NCBI GenBank assembly: GCA_937873555.1
Contig: CALMWN010000049.1
Location: 1 to 11,829 of the forward strand
Length of the DNA: 11,829 nt
Origin: an uncultured Clostridia bacterium
Lineage (GTDB): Bacteria; Bacillota; Clostridia; Acetivibrionales; CALMWN01
Reading direction: 5' to 3'
In this document: piece after piece, positions 5,866-11,829 of the stretch
Layout of the letters: each line of letters begins with the position of its first letter
Numbering within the stretch: the stretch's first letter is position 1
Made by a program: the position numbers and the translations under genes
The notes under the pieces: model-generated
The model's input: the letters and a program-made list of their open reading frames with translations, nothing else
Databases searched by the model: none
Told to the model about the DNA's origin: nothing

Positions 5866-7740
5866 ATGTTTAAAATCAAGTGGAGAAAGATATCTCAATT
5901 TATATCACTTGTTACAGCTTTGGTATTTATCATAACAGCCTGTGGAAATCCAGTTGCGGATACCAAGGGAGGCCCTGCTACAGCAGGAATAAGCGGCGGT
6001 TCCAACACTGTTTCAGCTCCTTCAGGAGCAAGCGGAGAGAGTCCCAAGGACACCTTCGTTGTAAGCGAAAATATCGGTTCTATTGAAACACTGGTTGCCA
6101 ATCCTTTTATTTCTCCCGGAATACCCTTTGCAAAATACATGTGGGACAGCCTGTTTGAATACGCTCCATTCCCGAAGGATACCTACATACCTTTGATTGG
6201 AGAATCCTTCGAGGAAAAAGGCAATGACCTTATAGTAAAGTTGAAAAAGGGTGTAAAATGGAGCGATGGAAAGCCATTTACAAGCAAAGATGTAATATCC
6301 TCGTACAACCTTGCTTTTATTACTAATAATGTTATTTGGAATTATCTCGGTAAAATCGAAGCACCTGATGAAAATACGGTTGTATTTACATGGAGAAAAC
6401 AGGGTCCAATGCTCAAACAAATGGCATTCGAAGTTTTAATCAATGCTCCGTACAGCGTTTACGGCAAATGGAGCGACCAGGCTACGCCCCTTATAGCCAA
6501 GCTTGATGCCAGCGGCAAACTGGACAAGGATACCGATGATCAGAGAATAAAGGTCAGAGAGGACCTGTTCACCTTTAAGCCTAAAATTACAGATGCAGTC
6601 TGCGTCAGCGCATACAAAGTGGATAATACCACATCATCGGAAGTGCTGCTTAAAAAGAGAAGCGATTCGTGGTGCGCTTCCAATGTAAAATTCGAGAAGC
6701 TCATAGTAATGCGTTATACCACCCTTGATGCATATGTTCCCAATGCTATTACAGGAAAATATGACGGTGAGCAGCATGGGTCTCCTCCGGACGTATTTGA
6801 GCAGATCAAAAAGGCACAGGCCGATATGAAACTGTTTTGGGTGCCAAGAGGTTCGCAGCCGGCAATGTTCTTTAATACCAGCAAATATCCTGTTAATGAT
6901 GTACGTGTAAGAAAGGCTATTGCCTACGCCATTAACCTCAAGGATATTCAGCCCGTTTTAGAACCCGGCACTCTTGATAACGACCCTTATCTTTGTGGTA
7001 TGGTTCCTTCCTTCCGGGAATTATGGGTAAGCAAGGATGCTACCTCAAAAATGCAGAATTATTCATATAACCGTAAAAAGGCTGAAGACCTTCTGACTGA
7101 AGCTGGCTGGAAGAAGGGATCCGACGGCTTCTACAGGGACGACAAGGGACAGCTGGTTCAGATCGAGTTTGCATCAATGAACAACTGGCCTATTTTCTTC
7201 CTTGGTGGTGATGCGATTGTAAATCAGATGAACCAGTTTGGTATAAAGTCCCAGTTTAAAGCAATGGAGTTTGCTGCATATAACGACTACCTGAAGGCAG
7301 GACAGCACACTATAGGCTTCCAGTTCCTGGGGAATATTGCCTACGGACACGGCTGGGGCGCTTACAAGCACTTATACAAGGATAATGTGGTATGGGTAGG
7401 GTTAAAGGATCCGAAAGACAACAGCGCAGCATATCCTGACTTTAAGGTAAAGATAGGTACAGGAGAAACAGTTGATGTTTATAAGCTCATTGATGAAGTA
7501 TTCTATACTAATGAAAAAAATGACCAGATTAAAATTATCGACAAGCTGGCTTTGGCAACAAATGAATTTGTACCATTCTACCCGATTGGAGAGAAAACCA
7601 CACCATTTAAGGTATACCACACCAGAACCAAGCTTACAGGCTATCCCGAGGATCCGAAGGATCCGATCTGGTTTGGTGGCAGTTCAACAGACTCCTTTTC
7701 CAAGCTGCTTAAGTTGGGGAAAATGGACGTAAAAAAATAA
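5866..7740 (+). CDS. Family 5 ABC solute-binding lipoprotein (OppA/DppA-like)
   Basis: This 624-aa lipoprotein captures the solute outside the membrane and delivers it to the permeases. The signal peptide has a basic start, a hydrophobic core at about residues 12-23 and the lipobox ITAC, so Cys26 should be lipid-anchored. A Gly/Ser/Thr-rich linker follows at about residues 28-58. Family 5 landmarks are clear: KLKKGVKWSDGKPFTSKDV at about 125-143, VRVRKAIAYAIN at about 345-357, and YNRKKAEDLLTEAGW at about 400-415. The protein is somewhat longer than most OppA/DppA proteins. The family includes binders of peptides, nickel and oligosaccharides such as cello- or laminari-oligomers, and the sequence does not settle which applies. 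A 216-bp gap with two hairpins separates it from the first permease gene. Confidence 0.95.
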   Translation: MFKIKWRKISQFISLVTALVFIITACGNPVADTKGGPATAGISGGSNTVSAPSGASGESPKDTFVVSENIGSIETLVANPFISPGIPFAKYMWDSLFEYAPFPKDTYIPLIGESFEEKGNDLIVKLKKGVKWSDGKPFTSKDVISSYNLAFITNNVIWNYLGKIEAPDENTVVFTWRKQGPMLKQMAFEVLINAPYSVYGKWSDQATPLIAKLDASGKLDKDTDDQRIKVREDLFTFKPKITDAVCVSAYKVDNTTSSEVLLKKRSDSWCASNVKFEKLIVMRYTTLDAYVPNAITGKYDGEQHGSPPDVFEQIKKAQADMKLFWVPRGSQPAMFFNTSKYPVNDVRVRKAIAYAINLKDIQPVLEPGTLDNDPYLCGMVPSFRELWVSKDATSKMQNYSYNRKKAEDLLTEAGWKKGSDGFYRDDKGQLVQIEFASMNNWPIFFLGGDAIVNQMNQFGIKSQFKAMEFAAYNDYLKAGQHTIGFQFLGNIAYGHGWGAYKHLYKDNVVWVGLKDPKDNSAAYPDFKVKIGTGETVDVYKLIDEVFYTNEKNDQIKIIDKLALATNEFVPFYPIGEKTTPFKVYHTRTKLTGYPEDPKDPIWFGGSSTDSFSKLLKLGKMDVKK

Positions 7741-7774
7741 AAGATATGCAGGTGATCTGAAGGGGCTGTAACAG

Positions 7775-7792
7775 AACTCACCCTGGTGGGTT
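7775..7792 (+). promoter_or_regulatory. First intercistronic hairpin
   Basis: AACTCACC (7775-7782) and GGTGGGTT (7785-7792) are complementary with one G-T pair. The two-base gap means the innermost pairs probably open to form a loop. It starts 34 bases after the binding-protein stop codon. Confidence 0.5.
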
Positions 7793-7806
7793 ATAGTGCA
7801 TAAGAA

Positions 7807-7842
7807 AGCACCTCATTTCACTGTAAAGTGGAGTGAGGTGCT
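7807..7842 (+). promoter_or_regulatory. Strong intercistronic hairpin between binding protein and permeases
   Basis: AGCACCTCATTTCACT (7807-7822) pairs along all 16 bases with AGTGGAGTGAGGTGCT (7827-7842), with two G-U pairs. The loop is GUAA, a GNRA-type tetraloop, which is very stable in RNA. No T-run follows, so it should not be an efficient terminator. Hairpins in this position are known to protect the 3' end of binding-protein mRNA, as between malE and malF. That would make binding protein more abundant than permease. Confidence 0.75.
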
Positions 7843-7943
7843 ATTGCTTTGAGTGGTTTTGTACAGCAAAGTGGGGTGACACCATGAAAAACAGTACTTA
7901 TGATGCAGCCCTTTCAAATTCCCATAACTCATTATCTGTCAGA

Positions 7944-7950
7944 GGGAGGA
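7944..7950 (+). promoter_or_regulatory. Ribosome binding site fixing the first permease start
   Basis: GGGAGGA lies 6 bases before ATG 7957. In-frame ATG codons further upstream (7900, 7903) have no comparable site. Confidence 0.85.
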
Positions 7951-7956
7951 TATCTC

Positions 7957-8943
7957 ATGATATGGTTAAAAAGGCTGCTATTGCTTGCTGCTACAGTATT
8001 TTTCGCCATGACGCTAACATTCCTTATTATCAGGCTTATGCCTGGAGATCCTGTTGAGACAATGGCTTTGAATATGGTGCGGGATCAGGGGGTGGATTAT
8101 AAGGATGCCTATATGAGGGCCAAGGACATGCTGAATTATGATCCACAAATCCCGCTGTATGTACAGTATGGCAGGTATATATCCAGTCTGATGAAAGGAA
8201 GCCTGGGGTTATCCATGATGTATAGAAAATCTGTGATCCAGATAATCACAGGAGCCTTGCCCTGGACGCTCCTTATACTTACGATATCACTTTTTATCAG
8301 TTTTTTGTTAGGTATACTGATTGGCATGTACATAGCATGGAAAAGAAAAACCATACTTGATCCTGTACTGTCGATGTATGCTTCCATTATGGGGTCGGTA
8401 CCTGAATATGTAATTGCCTTTATACTGGTAATAATTTTTACGATGAACCTAAGATGGTTTCCTTCAAGAGGAGCCTACAGCTCTTCAGTGGTTCCCGGTA
8501 TGAATCTGCCATATATCCTTAGTGTTCTGTACCATGCAGTACTTCCGATTTCGGCTTATATTATTGCAGGTTTGGGAGGCTGGGCCCTCAATATGAAGGG
8601 AAATGCCATAAATGTACTTGGTGAAGACTACATAACCGCTGCCAGAGCAAGAGGCCTGGGTCAAAAGAGAATCGTCACCTGGTATGTAGGAAGAAATGCG
8701 CTGCTTCCTCTTGTTACAAATCTGGCCATATCCTTCGGTATGGTGTTCGGAGGATCCCCTCTTATAGAATACCTTTTTGTATACCCCGGAGTCGGATATT
8801 TCCTGAACCAGGCTATCGCCAACAGGGACTACCTTCTGATGCAGGGAATGTTTCTTATGATAACTGTTACAGTAGTTATAGCTAATCTGATTGCGGAAAT
8901 TTTATATTCGGTTCTGGATCCGAGGATAAGGGTGGAGGGATGA
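7957..8943 (+). CDS. ABC permease, OppB/DppB type
   Basis: This 328-aa membrane protein is one half of the transport channel. The N-terminus has a first membrane helix at about residues 6-26 followed by RLMPGDP, which is characteristic of the OppB/DppB family. GSLGLS at 81-86 is also a family landmark. Four or five further hydrophobic segments follow. The cytoplasmic EAA loop that docks the ATPase is GEDYITAARARGLGQ at about 222-236. The C-terminus ends in DPRIRVEG, as usual for the family. The start at ATG 7957 gives the normal length; starting at 7900 would add 19 polar residues before the first helix. Its stop lies 3 bases before the next gene, so the two permeases are likely translationally coupled. 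Confidence 0.95.
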   Translation: MIWLKRLLLLAATVFFAMTLTFLIIRLMPGDPVETMALNMVRDQGVDYKDAYMRAKDMLNYDPQIPLYVQYGRYISSLMKGSLGLSMMYRKSVIQIITGALPWTLLILTISLFISFLLGILIGMYIAWKRKTILDPVLSMYASIMGSVPEYVIAFILVIIFTMNLRWFPSRGAYSSSVVPGMNLPYILSVLYHAVLPISAYIIAGLGGWALNMKGNAINVLGEDYITAARARGLGQKRIVTWYVGRNALLPLVTNLAISFGMVFGGSPLIEYLFVYPGVGYFLNQAIANRDYLLMQGMFLMITVTVVIANLIAEILYSVLDPRIRVEG

Positions 8944-8946
8944 TTT

Positions 8947-9801
8947 ATGAATTCATTAAAGTCTTTTTTTAAAACCATAACTGGAAATAAAAGAGCTTGT
9001 TTCGGACTTATTCTGCTTGTATTCTTTCTGGCTCTGGCTGTCATAGGTCCCGAGGTTGTGCCGCTGCCTACAAAGGCAAACTATCTTGAGCGCCTTAAGC
9101 CCCCGTCCTGGATTCATCCTCTGGGTACGGACTATGCTGGTAAGGATACACTGGCACAGTTTATTCATGGCTCAAGAACCGTTATACTTCTGTCATTTTT
9201 CACAGCTACCTTTACCATTATGATAGCCTTTGCCATTGGCGGCATATCAGGTGCAGCAGGTGGAAGAACAGATGCAGTCCTGATGTTTATAACCAATGTC
9301 ATACTTACTGTACCCAGCTTTCCCATTATGATGCTCTTATCCATGCTTATACAGATAACAAACCCTGTTATTTTTGCCGTGGTCCTCAGTATGTGGTCCT
9401 GGGGAGGACTTGCAAGGGCCCTGCGTTCCCAGATCCTGTCCTTAAAGAGGAGAGATTTCATTGAAGCCAGCAGAGTATTGGGGCTTAGCCTTTTTCATAT
9501 CGTGTTTAAAGAAATGCTCCCTAACCTGGCTTCATATATTGCCTATCACTTTATAATGATAATGAAGACAGCGGTTACTGCCAGTGTAGGCCTGATGGTG
9601 CTGGGGCTTGTGCCGTTTTCCACTACCCACTGGGGTATGATGCTGAATCTGGCTATGACGAGTACAGCTGCCCTGTATGGAACCAATGCACTCTATTATT
9701 TTTTAACTCCTGTATCCGGAATAATGCTGTTCCAGATGGGATGCCTGTTCTTTGCAAGCGGTATGGATGAAGCTTTTAACCCAAGGCTCAGAGCAAGGTA
9801 G
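8947..9801 (+). CDS. ABC permease, OppC/DppC type
   Basis: This 284-aa protein is the second half of the channel. It has the OppC/DppC order: a short cytoplasmic start, a first membrane helix at about residues 18-36, then the conserved HPLGTDYAGKDTL at 57-69. A five-helix transport core follows. The EAA loop is RRDFIEASRVLGLSLFHIVF at about 168-187, and the C-terminus ends in NPRLRAR. The length is usual for the family. GGAGG at 8934-8938 lies inside the end of the first permease gene, 8 bases before the ATG, which supports coupled translation. A 25-base gap leads to the first ATPase gene. Confidence 0.95.
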   Translation: MNSLKSFFKTITGNKRACFGLILLVFFLALAVIGPEVVPLPTKANYLERLKPPSWIHPLGTDYAGKDTLAQFIHGSRTVILLSFFTATFTIMIAFAIGGISGAAGGRTDAVLMFITNVILTVPSFPIMMLLSMLIQITNPVIFAVVLSMWSWGGLARALRSQILSLKRRDFIEASRVLGLSLFHIVFKEMLPNLASYIAYHFIMIMKTAVTASVGLMVLGLVPFSTTHWGMMLNLAMTSTAALYGTNALYYFLTPVSGIMLFQMGCLFFASGMDEAFNPRLRAR

Positions 9802-9814
9802 TCTTAATAATTGT

Positions 9815-9820
9815 GAGGTG
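9815..9820 (+). promoter_or_regulatory. Ribosome binding site for the GTG start of the first ATPase
   Basis: GAGGTG lies 6 bases before GTG 9827. The in-frame ATG at 9752 lies inside the preceding permease gene and has no such site. Confidence 0.75.
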
Positions 9821-9826
9821 AAACTG

Positions 9827-10807
9827 GTGGCAGAGAAAATATTACAGATAAAAGACATAACTGTTGAGTTTAAAATTAAGCGAGGAATTTTAAAGGCTGT
9901 TGACAGAGCTTCCATTGATTTATACAAAGGTGAGATTCTGGGTATAGTGGGTGAGAGCGGAAGCGGCAAGTCTACTCTTGCTTCAACTATTCTTAATATA
10001 GTTACTTCCCCGGGAGTCATCAGCAGTGGTGAGATACTGTATAACGGCAGGGATATGTTAAAGGCTGCTGATGAAGAAATACGACAGTTCAGATGGGAAA
10101 AAGTGTCCATGGTTTTTCAGGCCGCTCAAAACTCTATGAATCCGGTTATGAAAATAAAGGAGCACTTTCTGGAGACCGCTGCAGCACATAAGAATTTCTC
10201 AGAAGAGGAGGTAATGGGAAAAGCAGGTAAACTGCTTGAATACGTAAGGCTTGATCCCAAACAGGTGCTGAATTCATATCCCCACCAGTTAAGCGGCGGT
10301 ATGAAGCAGAGAACTATTATAGCTATGAGCCTTCTTCTTGATCCCGACATACTCATACTGGACGAGCCTACAACAGCTCTGGACGTCATAACCCAGGCCT
10401 ACATAATGGATATATTGAAACATATACACAATGATATCGGAATAACAATGATCTTTTTGACTCATGATGTTTCCATAGTTGGAAAGGTTGCTGACAGGAT
10501 GGCGGTAATGTATGCAGGCAATGTAGTGGAAATTGGCTCTGTTGAAGACATTTTTTACAATGGAAGGCATCCATATACCAATGGACTTATAAATGCAGCT
10601 CCATCCCTGGTCGATGATATAACCAAAAGACGTGCGATACCGGGATCTCCTCCGGATTTGGTTAACCCTCCCGCCGGATGCCGCTTTGGCCCAAGGTGTG
10701 CACTGCGGACCAACGGACAGTGCCCGGGCGGCAAACAGGGTGAGCTTAAGGAAATAAGTCCGGGGCACTATACAACTTGTTCTGAGTCGGAAAGGAGGGG
10801 TGCTTAA
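9827..10807 (+). CDS. ABC ATPase, OppD/DppD type
   Basis: This 326-aa protein hydrolyses ATP to drive uptake and works with the second ATPase at the inner face of the membrane. It has every expected motif: Walker A GESGSGKST at 42-50, the Q-loop glutamine at 98 in MVFQ, signature LSGGM at 155-159, Walker B ILILDE with Glu180 at its end, and the switch histidine at 213 in LTHD. The tail has RHPYTNGL and the four-cysteine segment typical of Opp/Dpp ATPases, with Cys285, 291, 299 and 318. A [4Fe-4S] cluster in this tail has been reported for a mycobacterial OppD. The start is the GTG at 9827, chosen from the ribosome binding site. Starting at ATG 9752 would overlap the permease gene by 50 bases. 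Confidence 0.95.
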   Translation: MAEKILQIKDITVEFKIKRGILKAVDRASIDLYKGEILGIVGESGSGKSTLASTILNIVTSPGVISSGEILYNGRDMLKAADEEIRQFRWEKVSMVFQAAQNSMNPVMKIKEHFLETAAAHKNFSEEEVMGKAGKLLEYVRLDPKQVLNSYPHQLSGGMKQRTIIAMSLLLDPDILILDEPTTALDVITQAYIMDILKHIHNDIGITMIFLTHDVSIVGKVADRMAVMYAGNVVEIGSVEDIFYNGRHPYTNGLINAAPSLVDDITKRRAIPGSPPDLVNPPAGCRFGPRCALRTNGQCPGGKQGELKEISPGHYTTCSESERRGA

Positions 10808-11829
10808 ATGGCGGCGTTAATTGAATTGAAAAACATAAGTATGATATTCGAGAACGGCGGAGGCCTTTTTGGGAAGAAACGTGATGTTGGAGCGGTAGTG
10901 GATGTTGACATGGTGGTAGGCTCAGGTGAGATCCTGGCTATTGTTGGTGAAAGCGGATGTGGCAAAACCACTATCGGGAAAATTGTAACAGGCTTGTTTA
11001 AGCCTACTTCCGGACAGGTCAGATTCATGGGGAAGGATATATGGTCACTGAAAGGAAAGGAATATACCGACTATAGAAGAAGCGTGCAAATGGTACACCA
11101 GGATTCATATGCAGCTTTGAACCCTGCCAGGACCATATTCCAGTCACTTAGTGCTCCCATTATGCAGTTTAAACTGGTGGGGAAGAAAGAGGAAGCGAGG
11201 GAAAAGCTTGAGGAACTGTTTACACTTGTAGGGCTTACACCTCCTGAGCAGTTTCTCGACAAATACCCTCACCAGCTTAGCGGAGGACAGAGGCAAAGAA
11301 TACTGCTTGCAAGGGCATTATCCGTACAGCCTAAATTAATAGTTGCAGATGAACCTGTATCCATGGTCGACGTATCACTGCGCATATCCTTGCTGGATCT
11401 GATGTCTGAAATGAATAAAAAATTCAATATAGCGTTCATATATATAACCCATGATCTTGCAACAGCAAGATATATAGCCTCTCACGGGAGAATAGCGGTC
11501 ATGTACCTGGGGAGGGTTGCTGAAATCGGAAATCTGTCGCAGGTGCTGTCAAGACCACGGCATCCATACTTACAGGCGCTTTTGTCTGCTGTTCCCATAC
11601 CTGATCCGAGATTGTCAAGGAATATGAAGCCTCTGCCTTTGAAAAACCCGGATATGCCGGATCCTGCAAATCCTCCGCCGGGCTGCAGGTTTAATCCACG
11701 CTGTCCATATGCCGAAGATATTTGTACCCGGCAAGAACCCGGCTTGTCAGAGGTAAATGATGAAAAAGTGGCCTGCCATCTGGTGGAAAGGATAGCTGAA
11801 TGGAAATGGGAAGCGGATATGTCTATTTC
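10808..11829 (+). CDS. ABC ATPase, OppF/DppF type (3' end beyond window)
   Basis: The frame opens at ATG 10808, directly after the previous stop codon (TAAATG). AAGGAGGGG at 10792-10800 lies 7 bases upstream. It stays open for 340 codons to the window edge without a stop. Motifs are Walker A GESGCGKTT at 47-55, Q-loop Gln98, signature LSGGQ at 157-161, Walker B LIVADE ending in Glu182, and switch His215. The tail has RHPYLQALLSAVP and four cysteines at 293, 299, 306 and 323. The glycine-rich GGGLFGKKRDVGAV insert near residues 17-30 is typical of the OppF/DppF partner. Most relatives end close to this length, so probably only a few residues are missing. It forms the ATPase heterodimer with the upstream protein. 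Confidence 0.94.
   Translation, partial: MAALIELKNISMIFENGGGLFGKKRDVGAVVDVDMVVGSGEILAIVGESGCGKTTIGKIVTGLFKPTSGQVRFMGKDIWSLKGKEYTDYRRSVQMVHQDSYAALNPARTIFQSLSAPIMQFKLVGKKEEAREKLEELFTLVGLTPPEQFLDKYPHQLSGGQRQRILLARALSVQPKLIVADEPVSMVDVSLRISLLDLMSEMNKKFNIAFIYITHDLATARYIASHGRIAVMYLGRVAEIGNLSQVLSRPRHPYLQALLSAVPIPDPRLSRNMKPLPLKNPDMPDPANPPPGCRFNPRCPYAEDICTRQEPGLSEVNDEKVACHLVERIAEWKWEADMSI

Noticed and set aside
7884..8057. A 58-codon frame preceded by GGGGTG, overlapping the first permease gene
   Set aside because: It overlaps the permease start by about 100 bases in another frame and resembles no known protein. A leader peptide cannot be excluded but has no positive support.
1..11829. CRISPR array, tRNA, rRNA, insertion sequence or phage genes
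   Set aside because: I saw no regularly spaced repeats, no tRNA-like cloverleaf, no transposase or integrase motif. The only transposon sequence is the library adapter.

Overview
The window looks like chromosomal DNA of a low-GC Gram-positive anaerobe, most likely class Clostridia. The reasons are AT-rich spacers, strong GGAGG-type ribosome binding sites, a lipoprotein signal on the binding protein, and the gene families present. The genus cannot be read from the sequence. All confidently called genes are on the + strand. Bases 1-31 are not biological: they are a Nextera transposase adapter left at a contig end, so base 32 is the first real base and the first gene has lost its 5' part.

Layout: (1) 32-951, the C-terminal part of an unrecognised protein, ending in a small hairpin. 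(2) 990-1109, a 120-bp imperfect palindrome in the spacer. (3) 1187-1384, a 65-aa PspC-domain membrane protein with a textbook terminator. (4) 1685-2716, a URO-D superfamily protein of the MtaA-like methyltransferase type, not classical HemE, preceded by a leader with two hairpins. (5) 2717-3109, an AT-rich spacer with short repeats and possibly a decayed gene or tiny ORF. (6) 3110-5464, a large membrane-anchored AraC-family regulator. (7) 5465-5865, a spacer with a terminator and a short repeat. (8) 5866-11829, an Opp/Dpp-type ABC importer in the order lipoprotein, permease, permease, ATPase, ATPase. The last gene runs off the window end without a stop codon.

The working model, which is inference, is that the AraC-type protein senses an extracellular ligand and controls the downstream importer. 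The lipoprotein captures the solute, the two permeases form the channel, and the two ATPases power it. The substrate may be an oligopeptide or an oligosaccharide, since family 5 binding proteins serve both and no peptidase or glycosidase lies in the window. A very stable 16-bp hairpin with a GNRA-type tetraloop separates the binding protein from the permeases. It probably keeps binding-protein mRNA more abundant than the rest.

I did not find a clearly new multi-gene system. The least explained items are the 990-1109 palindrome, the coding-like debris at 2830-3082, and the leader of the URO-D gene.
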